Below, one piece after another: positions 8,591-16,774 of a stretch of DNA of 33,400 nt. Made by a program: the position numbers and the translations under genes. Location: assembly GCA_016183025.1 (NCBI GenBank), contig JACPFL010000097.1:1-33400 (forward strand). Reading direction: 5' to 3'. The stretch's first letter is position 1, and each line of letters starts with the position of its first letter. This DNA is from Deltaproteobacteria bacterium (GTDB lineage: Bacteria; Desulfobacterota; JACPFL01). The notes under the pieces were generated by a model that saw only the letters and a list, made by a program, of their open reading frames with translations, ran no database searches and had not been told where the DNA came from.

Positions 8591-9577
8591 CTAGGAGCGC
8601 GGCAGATAACTCAGGTCCACCATCTCGGCGGCGTCGAACTTCTTCTCCCGCTCCAGCCACCCGTTGGCGATGATCAGCTCCACCAGGCGGTTGAGCGGCT
8701 CCACCTCGATCCGCGCATGGGCCTCGCGGTGGTAGTCCTGCAGGTTGAGGTAGATGGCCTCAGGCGTCCGCACGAGCTTCGCCTGGAGCAGGGCCCGCCG
8801 CCCCTCCCTGGGCTGCTCCAGGTAGTGGCTCGTCACGCGGACGAGGTCGCTCAGGAAGTCCCGGACCGGGCCCGGATGCTGGCGGAGGAAACGTTCGCTG
8901 AAGAAGACGAGCATGAGGTCGCGCTCGAAGGGGATGGCCTCCGTGCTCCGGAAGAGCTGGCGCACCCCGCCCTTCTGGAGCTCCGCCGCGTAGAACGGCT
9001 GGGGAAAGACCCCGGCGTCGATCTTCCGGGTCCGCAGGGCATTCCCCATCGCCGGAAATGGGATGACCACGAGCTTCACGTCGCGGTCCGGATCCAGCCC
9101 GGCCCCGCGGAGGGCCTGGCGGACGTACAGGTCCGTGGAGGACTTGTAGTCCACAATCCCGATGGTCTTGCCCCGGAGGTCGGCGGGCTGCCGGATCCCG
9201 GACTCCTCCAAGGTGAGCAGGGCCGACGAGAAGCCCTTCGGGCTCTCCTTGGAGAGGCTCGCCACGAGCTTGAGCGAGATCCCCTGGGCCCGGGCGAAGA
9301 TGGCGGTGAAGGCCGCCACCGTCCCGCCGTCGATCTGCCCGGCGATGAAGGCATTGAAGCGGTCGGTGTTGCCGCGGAACGGCACGAACTTCAGCGTGTA
9401 GGATTTCCCCTGGTTCGGGGTCAGGTCGGGCCGGGCCTTCATCAGCCAGAGCTGTTCCTCGGCCGCAAACCCGTGGCCCAGCCGCATCTCGACCGGCACC
9501 TCGCCCGCCAGGGCGGGCAGGCCCCAGGCCAGCAGCAACAGTCCCAGCGCCGTGAACCGCCATCCCCTCTTCCTCAT
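8591..9577 (-). CDS. NMT1/TauA-like ABC substrate-binding protein (copy 1)
   Basis: 328-residue periplasmic binding protein of the NitT/TauT importer. Residues 1-24 form a Sec signal peptide (basic MRKRGWR, a Leu-rich core, cleavage likely after ALA). The mature part carries blocks such as HGFAAEEQLWLMKARPDLTP, RGNTDRFNAF and AGQIDGGTV and is clearly paralogous to copy 2 at 10427-11416. ATG 9577 is chosen for its GGAGGAGG site and intact signal peptide. A second candidate, ATG 9622, overlaps the ATPase stop (ATGA) and would add 15 residues before the signal. It lies between the ATPase and the second UbiD. The ligand is unknown; an organic anion is likely for the class. Confidence 0.9.
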   Translation of the reverse strand: MRKRGWRFTALGLLLLAWGLPALAGEVPVEMRLGHGFAAEEQLWLMKARPDLTPNQGKSYTLKFVPFRGNTDRFNAFIAGQIDGGTVAAFTAIFARAQGISLKLVASLSKESPKGFSSALLTLEESGIRQPADLRGKTIGIVDYKSSTDLYVRQALRGAGLDPDRDVKLVVIPFPAMGNALRTRKIDAGVFPQPFYAAELQKGGVRQLFRSTEAIPFERDLMLVFFSERFLRQHPGPVRDFLSDLVRVTSHYLEQPREGRRALLQAKLVRTPEAIYLNLQDYHREAHARIEVEPLNRLVELIIANGWLEREKKFDAAEMVDLSYLPRS

Positions 9578-9618
9578 CTCGCCTCCTCCGCGGCCGCGCC
9601 AGCATCTATCGAGGACGC

Positions 9619-10422
9619 TCATGGCGTCTCCGCCGCCACGCCAGGCACGTCCAGGCGGGACTTGAGCACCTCCTCCCGGAGGAGGTCCCAGATGGCATTG
9701 CGGTACGCGATGTACGGCTCCTGCTTCTTCACCTGGATGTCCCGCGGCCGCGGCAGCTTGATCTCCACGACCTCCTTGATCGTCCCTGGCCGCGCCGTGA
9801 GGACCAGGACCCGGTCCCCCAGGTAGATCGCCTCCTCGATGTCGTGCGTCACGAAGAGGACCGTCTTGCCCGTCTGCTCCCAGATCCGGTTGAGCTCCTC
9901 CTGCATCAGCTCCCGCGTCTGCGCGTCCAGGGATCCGAAGGGCTCGTCCATGAGCAGGACCCGGGGGTCGAAGGCCAGGACCCGGGCCAGGGCCACCCGC
10001 TGCTTCATCCCGCCGGAGAGCTCGTGCGGGTAAAGGTCCTTGAACGGGAGGAGTCCCACCATCTCGAGGTACCGCTCGGCCACCTCCAGCGCCTCCCCCC
10101 GTGGGCGCCCCTCGAGCTCGACCCCCCACAGGACGTTGCCCAGGGCGGTGCGCCAGGGGAAGAGGGCGAACTCCTGGAAGACCATCCCGCGGTCCCGGCC
10201 CGGGCCCCCGATCGCCCGGCCATTGACCAGCACCTCCCCTCCGCTCAGCTCCTCGAACCCTCCCAGGATGTGGAGCAGGGTGGACTTCCCGCAGCCGCTG
10301 GGCCCGACGATGGTGACGAACTCGCCCTCGCCCACGGAGAGGTTGAGGTTCTCCAGGGCGACGATCGGCGTCCCCCCTCGCTCGAAGGCCTTGCGCAGCC
10401 CCCGGATCTCCAAGAGCGCCAT
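9619..10422 (-). CDS. NitT/TauT-type ABC transporter ATP-binding protein
   Basis: 267-residue cytoplasmic ATPase (SsuB/TauB-like). Walker A is GPSGCGKST at residues 40-48, the Q-loop is [10 protein letters not shown] (82-90 region), the signature is LSGGMKQR at 135-142, Walker B is VLLMDEP ending at 159-161, and the switch His is H193 in THDIEEA. All are intact, so it should be active. It is placed between the two paralogous binding proteins (4 bases after copy 2). It is the only ATPase in this operon, so it probably serves permeases A and B. ATG 10422 is preceded by the end of copy 2 and is the family-typical start. Confidence 0.94.
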   Translation of the reverse strand: MALLEIRGLRKAFERGGTPIVALENLNLSVGEGEFVTIVGPSGCGKSTLLHILGGFEELSGGEVLVNGRAIGGPGRDRGMVFQEFALFPWRTALGNVLWGVELEGRPRGEALEVAERYLEMVGLLPFKDLYPHELSGGMKQRVALARVLAFDPRVLLMDEPFGSLDAQTRELMQEELNRIWEQTGKTVLFVTHDIEEAIYLGDRVLVLTARPGTIKEVVEIKLPRPRDIQVKKQEPYIAYRNAIWDLLREEVLKSRLDVPGVAAETP

Positions 10423-10426
10423 GGCG

Positions 10427-11416
10427 CTATCGCGGCAGGTAGCTCAGGTCCACCAGGTCCCGGACGTTGATCCGCTTCCCCTTCTCCAGCCAGCCGTTGG
10501 CGATGATCATCTCCTGGAGCTTGGTCAGGGACTCCACGTCCACCCGGGCGTCCGGGGTCCGGTACCAGTCCGCCATCTCCAGGTAGATCTTCTCGGGGGT
10601 CCGGACCATCTTGGCGTCGAGGAGCGCCCGGCGCGCCTCCTGGTTCCGCTCGATGTAGAACTTGTTGACGAGGAGGTAGTCGCTCAGGAACGCCTCCACG
10701 ACCCTGCGCTGCTCCCGGAGGAACTTCTCGCTGAAGAAGATCTGCATCAGCTCCTCGTCGAAGGTGAAGGCGTACTTCGAGTCGAAGATGGCCCGGACCC
10801 CGCCCTTCCCCATCTCGGCGGCGTAGAAGGGCTGCGGGAAGACCCCCGCGTCGATCTTCCTCGTGCGCAGGGCGTTGCCCTGGGCCGGGAAAGCGACCAC
10901 CACGAGCTTGGCGTCCCGGTCCGGGTCGATCCCCTCCTTGCGGAGCGCCTCCCTGGCCCAGAGATCCGTCGCGGACTTGAAGTCCACGATCCCGATGGTC
11001 CTCCCGCGCAGGTCACTCACCCGCTGGATGCCGGAGTCCCCCGCGGCCAGAAAGGTCGTCCGGAAGCCCTGGAGGCTCTCCCGGCAGATGCTGGCCACGA
11101 TCTTCAGCGGCACCCCCTCGGACCGGGCGAAGATGGCCGTGAAGCCGGTCACCGTGCCGCCATCGATCTGCCCCGCCAGGAAGGCGTTGAAGCGGTCCGT
11201 GTTCCCCCGAAAGGGGGTGTAGCGCAGCGTGTAGGCCTTCCCCTGGTTCGGCGTCAGGTCGGGCCGGGCCTTCATCAGCCAGAGCTGCTCCTCCGCGGCG
11301 AACCCATGGCCGATCCGGATCTCCACGGGCGCCGCCGTGGCCAGGAACGGGGCTGCCATCGCCACCCCGGCCAGCACCACCGCCACCACCCAGATGCGCC
11401 AGCTCCCTGTTCCCAT
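10427..11416 (-). CDS. NMT1/TauA-like ABC substrate-binding protein (copy 2)
   Basis: 329-residue periplasmic binding protein with a Sec signal peptide (residues about 1-33, cleavage probably near ATA). It shares long identical blocks with copy 1, including the sequence around HGFAAEEQLWLMKARPDLTP and the C-terminal IIANGWLE...DLVDLSYLPR. ATG 11416 follows GGAGGGAATC; longer in-frame starts would bury the signal peptide. It is the first gene of the catabolic transporter block, with 76 bases separating it from the ribose-type binding protein upstream. Two binding proteins on one importer suggest two related ligands or an ongoing divergence of function. Confidence 0.92.
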   Translation of the reverse strand: MGTGSWRIWVVAVVLAGVAMAAPFLATAAPVEIRIGHGFAAEEQLWLMKARPDLTPNQGKAYTLRYTPFRGNTDRFNAFLAGQIDGGTVTGFTAIFARSEGVPLKIVASICRESLQGFRTTFLAAGDSGIQRVSDLRGRTIGIVDFKSATDLWAREALRKEGIDPDRDAKLVVVAFPAQGNALRTRKIDAGVFPQPFYAAEMGKGGVRAIFDSKYAFTFDEELMQIFFSEKFLREQRRVVEAFLSDYLLVNKFYIERNQEARRALLDAKMVRTPEKIYLEMADWYRTPDARVDVESLTKLQEMIIANGWLEKGKRINVRDLVDLSYLPR

Positions 11417-11492
11417 GATTCCCTCCGCGTCGGGGCCGCCGCCCGCACTCCGAGCCCTCAGGCCCTCCATCCGTGCCGCTGCCCTCGGCTGC

Positions 11493-12437
11493 CTAGAGGA
11501 GGTCCTCCCGCTTCAGGCGGGCCACGTTGGACTCGTCCACCACCACCGTGTCGATCTCCACGATCTTCGGCAGGGTCTTCCCGTTCAGGTGGTCCACCGC
11601 GGCCTCGACCGCCTTGCGCCCCCAGCTCTTGGGCTTGAGCGCGATGGTCATGGCCAGCTCGCCCTTGCGCACCGCCTCGATCGCGGGCGGCACACCGTTG
11701 AACCCCGTCACGAGCACCCCGGTCTTCTTCTGGGCCTTCACCGCCTGCACCGCCCCCAGCGCCAGCTCGTCGTTGGTCCCGTAAAGCATCGCCACGTCCG
11801 GGTGCGCTGTCAGGATGTCCTCGGCCAGCCGCAGCCCGTCTGCCCGCGTCAGCGGCGAGTGATGCCCCGCCACGACCTGCATCCCCGGCTGCCGCCCCAG
11901 CACCTCCTTGTACCCGCGCTCCATCTCCTGCGCGAACGACGCCCCGGCCGGCCCCAGCAGCATCCCGACCTTCCCCCGTCCCTTGAGCCGTTCCACGGTC
12001 CACCGGCCGATCCGCCGCCCCTGCTCCACCCAGTCCGACCCCACAAACGCCACCTGATGCTTCGGGTCCACCGACCGCGCCACGCTCAAGATCGGGATCC
12101 GCGCCGCCCGCGACGCCTCGTACGCCGGCACCGCCCCCGTTGCCGTGATCGGCGAGATCAGGATCAGGTCCACCTTCCGCTGGATCAGGTCCTGCGCCCC
12201 GTCCAGCTGCCGCACCTGGTCCTCCTCCGCCCGCACCACCCGCAGCTCCACCTGCAGCTCCCGCGCCCGCTCCCGCATCCCCTGCTCCATCGCGATGTAG
12301 AAGGGGTTCGTGGAGGAGGCCAGGGAGACCCCCACCGTGAACTTCCGCTGGGCCCCGCCCCGTCCAGCCACCAATGTCCCCATGACGAGCCCCAGACCGA
12401 GCACCGCCCCGAGTGTCAGCATAGTCGGTCGCTTCAT
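11493..12437 (-). CDS. Ribose-type (LacI-like fold) ABC substrate-binding protein
   Basis: 314-residue periplasmic binding protein of the Peripla_BP_4/RbsB family. A signal peptide of about 28 residues (MKRPTMLTLGAVLGLGLVMG) is followed by a sugar-binding-protein core: SLASSTNPFYIAMEQG, then DLILISPITATG, then GTNDELALGAVQAV near residue 220, which is the typical hinge and ligand region. ATG 12437 has GGGAGGGG upstream. It is the third gene of an ATPase-permease-binding protein set (13481-14989, 12558-13484). The family imports pentoses, other sugars, autoinducer-2 and similar small polar compounds. The 120-base gap to the permease gene is long for this operon and carries a short imperfect repeat. 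Confidence 0.92.
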   Translation of the reverse strand: MKRPTMLTLGAVLGLGLVMGTLVAGRGGAQRKFTVGVSLASSTNPFYIAMEQGMRERARELQVELRVVRAEEDQVRQLDGAQDLIQRKVDLILISPITATGAVPAYEASRAARIPILSVARSVDPKHQVAFVGSDWVEQGRRIGRWTVERLKGRGKVGMLLGPAGASFAQEMERGYKEVLGRQPGMQVVAGHHSPLTRADGLRLAEDILTAHPDVAMLYGTNDELALGAVQAVKAQKKTGVLVTGFNGVPPAIEAVRKGELAMTIALKPKSWGRKAVEAAVDHLNGKTLPKIVEIDTVVVDESNVARLKREDLL

Positions 12438-12471
12438 CGTCGCCCCTCCCTTCTCCGGTCCATCTCTCGTC

Positions 12472-12503
12472 CCTGTCTCTTCACGTCTCTGTCCCGTCAC
12501 GTC
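12472..12503. repeat. Two imperfect 16-base tandem copies
   Basis: In the gap between the permease and binding-protein genes, 12472-12487 and 12488-12503 match at 13 of 16 bases (both end in TCACGTC). A third, weak copy may precede them at 12456-12471. It could be polymerase slippage or a weak operator; nothing further can be seen. Confidence 0.4.
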
Positions 12504-12557
12504 CCCGCCTCGCCCCCCTGGCCGGGGCCTGGCCCTTTGCTCCCCTGATGTTCGCCG

Positions 12558-13484
12558 TCACGTCCGCTGCCGGAGCACCTCCAGCGAGGCGGCCCCGATG
12601 AACACCACGCCCACCACCACCTGCTGCCAGTACGAGTGTACGTCCAAGAGGTTGAGCCCGTTCTGCAGGAAGCCGATGAGCAGCACGCCGAGGATCGTCC
12701 CGCCCAACCCCCCCTCACCTCCTCGCAAGGACGCCCCGCCCAGCACGACCGCCGCGATCGCGAACAGCTCCATGAACACGCCGACTGTGGGCTGGCCCGA
12801 GCGCACCCGTGCCGCCACGATCAACCCTCCCATCGCGGCCAGGAGTCCCGAGATGACATAGGTGGCCGTCACGACCCGGTCCACCTTGATGCCCGCCAGC
12901 CGGGCCGCCTCGCGGTTGCCGCCCACGGCATAGACCTTGAGCCCGAACGGCGTAAACCGGAGCAGGACCAACATCACCAGGAAGGCCGCGGCGGTGACCA
13001 GCACCGCGATCGGCACCCCGGCCACCGTGCCCGTGCCCAGGTAGGCGAACTCCTCCGGGACCGTGGCCACCGTGGCACCCCCCGTGATCGCCAGGGCAAG
13101 GCCCCGGGCCACCACGAGGGTCCCCAGGGTGGCGATGAACGGGGAGACCAGGAGCTTGCTCACCAGCAGCCCATTGGCCAGCCCGAAGAGAATGCCTGTC
13201 AGGAGGCCCCCCAGCAGGCCCACGGCGAAGCTCACTTCGGACATGACGAGCGCTGCCAGAGAGCCGGCGAGGGCCAGCAGGGATCCCACCGAGAGGTCGA
13301 ACCCGCCCCCGATGATGACAAAGGTCATGCCGATGGAGACGATGGCCAGGACCGAGGCCTGGTACAGGACGTTCCGGAAGTTGGCCACGGTGAGAAAGTG
13401 CTCGTTGAGCACCGAGAGGACGACCAGGAGGAGCAGCAGGGTGGCGGGGAGGTAGTATCGGTGCCACTGCCGGATCCCCTTCAT
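12558..13484 (-). CDS. Ribose-type ABC transporter permease (RbsC-like)
   Basis: 308-residue inner-membrane permease of the BPD_transp_2 family. It has about eight to ten hydrophobic segments and the conserved GMTFVIIGGGFDLSVGS block near residue 55, plus VYAVGGNREAARLAGI near 185, typical of RbsC/XylH proteins. ATG 13484 overlaps the ATPase stop by 4 bases (ATGA), so the two are translationally coupled. It would form the channel with the ATPase at 13481-14989 and the binding protein at 11493-12437. Substrate unknown within the sugar/polyol range of the family. Confidence 0.94.
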   Translation of the reverse strand: MKGIRQWHRYYLPATLLLLLVVLSVLNEHFLTVANFRNVLYQASVLAIVSIGMTFVIIGGGFDLSVGSLLALAGSLAALVMSEVSFAVGLLGGLLTGILFGLANGLLVSKLLVSPFIATLGTLVVARGLALAITGGATVATVPEEFAYLGTGTVAGVPIAVLVTAAAFLVMLVLLRFTPFGLKVYAVGGNREAARLAGIKVDRVVTATYVISGLLAAMGGLIVAARVRSGQPTVGVFMELFAIAAVVLGGASLRGGEGGLGGTILGVLLIGFLQNGLNLLDVHSYWQQVVVGVVFIGAASLEVLRQRT

Positions 13485-14989
13485 GCCGGCCTGTCCGTCC
13501 CCAGACCGGCTGCGCAGCGCAGGATGGCCTCCTGGGAGGTCGCCCGGGATTGCAGTTCCCCGGCGAGGATCCCCTGGCGCATCACCAGCACCCGGTCGGC
13601 AGCGCCCAGGACCTCGGGGAGCTCCGAGGAGGCCACCAGGACCGACCCTCCCTGCTGCACGAACCGCCCGACGAGGCGGTGGATCTCGGCCTTGGTGCCG
13701 ACGTCGATCCCATGGGTCGGCTCATCGAGGGCCAGGAGGGAGGCGTCGGTGGCCAGCATCCGCGCCATGAGCACCTTCTGCTGATTCCCGCCGCTGAGGT
13801 GCCCCACCGGGGTCGTGAGGCTGGGTGTCTTCACCCCCAGCACGCGGACGAAGCCGGCAGCAAGCCGGGCCATCCGCTGCCGGGAGAGGAACCCGAACCG
13901 GGTCACCTTCCCCAGGCAGGCCAGCGCGATGTTCTCCTGTACCGACAGGGTGGGGATGATCCCCTCCTCCTTCCGGTCCTCGGGGACGTACCCCATGCCG
14001 CGTTCGAGCGCCTCATGGGGCGCCCGGATCTCGACGGGTTCGCCCCCCAGCCGGAGGCGGCGCTCGGGCACCTGGCGTGCGCCGTAGAGGGCCTTGAGCA
14101 CCTCCGAGCACCCGGCCCCCAGGAGCCCGGTGAGGGCGACGACCTCCCCTTGACGCAGCGAGAATCGGAGCGCCGGCTGCCCCTCACGGAGCCGGAGCGC
14201 GTCCACCGCGAGCCGCTCGCCCCCCGGCGCGCACTCCACCCGAGGATAGACCTCCTGCAGCTCTCGCCCGACGATCAGCCGGATCAGCCGCCCCGCCGTG
14301 AGCGCCCGCACCGGCTCCGCCCCCACGACCCGGCCGTCCCGGAGCACCGTGACCCGGTCGGCCAGGGCGAGGACCTCGTCCACCTTGTGCGAGACGAAGA
14401 CCACGGCCACGCCCTCATCCCGGAGCTTGCGGATCAGGCCAAACAGGGCCTCGATCTCCCGGGGGACCAGCGAGGCGGTCGGCTCGTCCATGACCAGGAC
14501 CCGGGCCTCGGTGGCCAGCGCCTTGGCGATCTCCACGATCTGCTTCTCGGCCACGGTGAGGGAGCGGATCGGCCGGTCCGGATCCAGCTCGACCTGCAGG
14601 CGGGCCAGGATCTCGCCCGCTCGGCGCCGGCGAGCCAGCCGGTCCACGATGCTGAGCCCGAAGACCCGGCGGAGGGGCGGGCGGCCGAGGAGGATATTGG
14701 CCGCCACCGACTGAGCAGAAATGAGCTGGGGGTCCTGATAGATGGTCGCGATGCCCCGGGTGTAGGCATCGGCGGGCGTCCGGAGCTCGACCGGACGCCC
14801 GCCCACGGAAATCCGACCTGCATCCGGGCGCGCGGCCCCGCCCAGGACGCGCACGAGGGTGCTCTTGCCCGCCCCGTTTTCGCCGACCAGCGCGTGCACC
14901 TCCCCTTGATCCAGGTCAAAGTCCACCCGATCCAGGGCCTGCACCCCGCCATAACGCTTGGAGATCTCCTGCAGCGAGATCACCGGCAT
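13481..14989 (-). CDS. Ribose-type ABC transporter, tandem ATP-binding protein (RbsA-like)
   Basis: 502-residue protein with two ATPase domains, as in RbsA/MglA/XylG. Domain 1: Walker A GENGAGKST at 36-44, Walker B VLVMDEP at 164-170, and an altered signature, LTVAEKQ, near 144-150. Domain 2: degenerate Walker A (GLLGAGCSE at 288-296, lacking the GKS/T), strong signature LSGGNQQK at 398-405, Walker B LLALDEP at 418-424. One canonical and one degenerate site is normal for this family. ATG 14989 has no Shine-Dalgarno sequence within 20 bases and stands about 10 bases from a promoter-like -10 element, so the transcript may be leaderless. First gene of the long minus-strand run. Confidence 0.93.
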   Translation of the reverse strand: MPVISLQEISKRYGGVQALDRVDFDLDQGEVHALVGENGAGKSTLVRVLGGAARPDAGRISVGGRPVELRTPADAYTRGIATIYQDPQLISAQSVAANILLGRPPLRRVFGLSIVDRLARRRRAGEILARLQVELDPDRPIRSLTVAEKQIVEIAKALATEARVLVMDEPTASLVPREIEALFGLIRKLRDEGVAVVFVSHKVDEVLALADRVTVLRDGRVVGAEPVRALTAGRLIRLIVGRELQEVYPRVECAPGGERLAVDALRLREGQPALRFSLRQGEVVALTGLLGAGCSEVLKALYGARQVPERRLRLGGEPVEIRAPHEALERGMGYVPEDRKEEGIIPTLSVQENIALACLGKVTRFGFLSRQRMARLAAGFVRVLGVKTPSLTTPVGHLSGGNQQKVLMARMLATDASLLALDEPTHGIDVGTKAEIHRLVGRFVQQGGSVLVASSELPEVLGAADRVLVMRQGILAGELQSRATSQEAILRCAAGLGTDRPA

Positions 14990-14998
14990 GGCGCCAGT

Positions 14999-15027
14999 TG
15001 CATAACACAGGCCCCTGGGGCTGTCAA
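14999..15027 (-). promoter_or_regulatory. Sigma70-like promoter, possibly giving a leaderless transcript
   Basis: On the minus strand a perfect -35 TTGACA (15022-15027) is followed after 17 bases by TATGCA (14999-15004; only 3 of 6 match TATAAT). The predicted start of transcription is near 14992, three bases before the ATG of the ATPase gene at 14989, which lacks a ribosome-binding site. The -10 is weak, so the call is moderate. Confidence 0.5.
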
Positions 15028-15058
15028 ACCGTTCAGGCCTGCGCCTGTCAGGCGACAG
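15011..15058. promoter_or_regulatory. Two short dyads around the promoter (possible operators)
   Basis: GCCCC-T-GGGGC at 15011-15021 lies in the promoter spacer, and CTGTC-AGGC-GACAG at 15045-15058 lies just upstream of the -35. Either could bind a regulator. The rest of the 165-base gap 14990-15154 shows no gene and no T-rich terminator for the gene ending at 15155. Confidence 0.3.
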
Positions 15059-15154
15059 CCAGCGGGGGAAGATTTTTGAGACAGGGTTCTCAGATTATCT
15101 GGGCCAGAGATCAGCCGAGGGGTCAGTCGCCAAGAAGCCAACGGGCGCGTGCCG

Positions 15155-16201
15155 TCACTCGATGACCTCCCAGTCCTTCTGGTACCGGTCGAGCTGCGCG
15201 ACCGTATACGCGTCCAGGGGGTGCTCCCGCTCCGGGACCTCCACCTGCTTCTCCTCGCCGCACAGGGCGGTGGTGAAGTAGCGCTGGCCGGTGTCGTTGA
15301 TCATCACCACGATCCGCCGCAGCTCCGGGTGCCGGCCGGCCAGCTTCAGCGCGGCCGCCACATTGCAGCCGGAGGAGATCCCGCAGAAGACCCCCTCCTC
15401 CCGGGCCAGGCGGCGGGCCATCGTCACAGACTCCTCGGTGGTCGTGGTGATGATCCCCGTGAGCTGGGAGAGGTCCAGGTCCCGCGGGACGAAGCCGTCG
15501 CCGATCCCCTCGATCCCGTGGGGGCCCCAGCGGCGGTGGGCCAGGATGGGGCACTCCGCCGGCTCGACCGCGTACAGGCGGACCTTCGGGTTCTGCTCGC
15601 GCAGGTACCGGCCGACCCCCGTGATGCAGCCGCCCGTCCCCTGCGAGGCCACAAAGGCGTCCACCCGCCCCTCGGACTGCTCCCAGATCTCCGGCCCGGT
15701 CGTCCGGTAGTGGGCGGCGATGTTGTCCGGGTTCGTGAACTGGCTCGGGACCCAGTAGGCCTGGGGGTCCCTGGCCCGGATCTCTTCGAGGCGCTGCAGG
15801 GAGAGGTCCACGTCGCTCTCCCCGCCCTTCGTGAAGACGAGCTCCGCCCCATAGGCGCGCATGAGCTTCTTCCGCTCCTCGCTCATCCCCTCGGGCATGA
15901 CCACGACGCAGCGGTATCCCTTGATCGCGGCCACGAAGGCACAGGCCGTGCCGGCATTGCCGGTGGAGCACTCCAGGACGGTCATCCCGGGCCTCAGCTC
16001 TCCCCGGCGCTCGGCCTCACCGATCATGTGCAGGTAGATCCGATCCTTCAGACTGCCGGACGGGCTGAACCACTCGACCTTCCCCATGACCTCGGGCCTC
16101 ACGCCCCCGGTCACTCGGTTGAGCCGGACGAGCGGGGTCCGCCCGATCGCCTCGAACAGGTTCTCACAGTACCGTCTGTTCCGGTCCCACCCGATGCTCA
16201 T
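15155..16201 (-). CDS. PLP-dependent cysteine synthase / cystathionine beta-synthase-like enzyme
   Basis: 348-residue fold-type II PLP enzyme. K52 in SGSLKDR would bind PLP, STGNAGT (near residue 85) is the substrate loop, and GTGG near 192-195 and SSGCN near 275 are the phosphate- and pyridine-binding parts. Family members make cysteine or cystathionine from an activated serine. The opening NLFEAIGRTPLVRLNRV is typical. There is no C-terminal CBS-domain pair, as in bacterial CysK/CBS. ATG 16201 follows AGGAGGGAGCGG. That ribosome site lies inside the tail of a decayed antitoxin gene whose TGA overlaps this ATG, so the gene seems to sit right at the edge of the accessory island. Its exact substrate (O-acetylserine, O-phosphoserine or other) is not shown. 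Confidence 0.9.
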   Translation of the reverse strand: MSIGWDRNRRYCENLFEAIGRTPLVRLNRVTGGVRPEVMGKVEWFSPSGSLKDRIYLHMIGEAERRGELRPGMTVLECSTGNAGTACAFVAAIKGYRCVVVMPEGMSEERKKLMRAYGAELVFTKGGESDVDLSLQRLEEIRARDPQAYWVPSQFTNPDNIAAHYRTTGPEIWEQSEGRVDAFVASQGTGGCITGVGRYLREQNPKVRLYAVEPAECPILAHRRWGPHGIEGIGDGFVPRDLDLSQLTGIITTTTEESVTMARRLAREEGVFCGISSGCNVAAALKLAGRHPELRRIVVMINDTGQRYFTTALCGEEKQVEVPEREHPLDAYTVAQLDRYQKDWEVIE

Positions 16202-16398
16202 CCGCTCCCTCCTGTGCTCCCCGCCGCCGGCTTCAGCCAGTAGTTATGCGCCCCACCACCTATGCGACGGATTTTCCACGTTAGCGCCAGGCGCTTCCCG
16301 GCTGCGGCACAGTCACGAAGATACAGGTTGATCAGGGTCTGATAGGGAATCCCACACTCCTGCGAGAGGGCCTTGAAGTACCTGATGGTCTGTTCACG
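16198..16398 (-). pseudogene. 3' fragment of a CopG/BrnA-type antitoxin gene
   Basis: An open stretch without a start reads EQTIRYFKALSQECG then IPYQTLINLYLRDCA and KRLALTWK. This is the typical C-terminal half of short CopG/BrnA-like antitoxins (FKAL...GIPYQTLINLYLRDC). It then runs on through a foreign-looking tail to TGA at 16198-16200, overlapping the next gene's ATG. In this frame a TAG lies a few codons upstream, and the 5' half is replaced by the DUF5615 gene, so it is a remnant. Family assignment is from memory of the motif. Confidence 0.55.
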
Positions 16399-16514
16399 AG
16401 GAGGTCGCTATTCCTGATCGTGGCCCACCCCATCTGGGGTACAGTCCTAACCTCGTGGCCAACGATGTCTCTCGCGAGCCGCCGGTCAACGCAATCGTCC
16501 AGGAGAACCCTCAC
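16332..16514 (-). pseudogene. Truncated DUF5615-type PIN-like toxin
   Basis: GTG at 16514 overlaps the DUF433 stop (GTGA). The first 38 residues (MRVLLDDCVDRRLARDIVG, then HEVRTVPQMGW and RNSDLL) are the N-terminal half of a DUF5615 PIN-like ribonuclease, with the first acidic residues D6 and D7. Normal members run to about 110 residues with further acidic residues (TxDRN type). Here homology stops near position 16400 and the frame goes into unrelated sequence to a stop at 16332, giving 60 residues. The catalytic second half is missing, so it is probably inactive. Confidence 0.65.
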
Positions 16515-16723
16515 GACGCAGAGGCGACCATGCGAGCTTTCGCTTCCTCAAGGAAGGCGATCACCTGTTCCCGTTTCACGGTGGGAAAGCCTTCGAGGAA
16601 ATCGTCGATTGTCTCCCCCCCCTCAAGGTAGTCGAGCAGCGTCTGCACCGGCACCCGGGTGCCGGTGAACACGGGGGTACCCCCTAGGATGTCGGGCGAG
16701 CACGTGATAATTGGCTGATTCAT
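16511..16723 (-). CDS. DUF433-family antitoxin (VapB-like)
   Basis: 70-residue DUF433 protein (CSPDILGGTPVFTGTRVPVQ, then LLDYLEGGETIDDFLEGFP and a closing helix). This family is a small winged-helix antitoxin normally paired with a DUF5615 toxin, as here with a 4-base overlap. ATG 16723 is chosen because the family starts just before the ITCSPDILGG motif, but it has no good ribosome site; ATG 16756 or 16774 would add 11 or 17 residues. It appears complete while its toxin is truncated. The left end of the insertion sequence lies about 50 bases upstream and may have replaced its promoter. Confidence 0.8.
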   Translation of the reverse strand: MNQPIITCSPDILGGTPVFTGTRVPVQTLLDYLEGGETIDDFLEGFPTVKREQVIAFLEEAKARMVASAS

Positions 16724-16774
16724 GAGAAGTAGGTTACGCCATGAAGCCTGATCCATCAAGCGGCATCTAGACAT

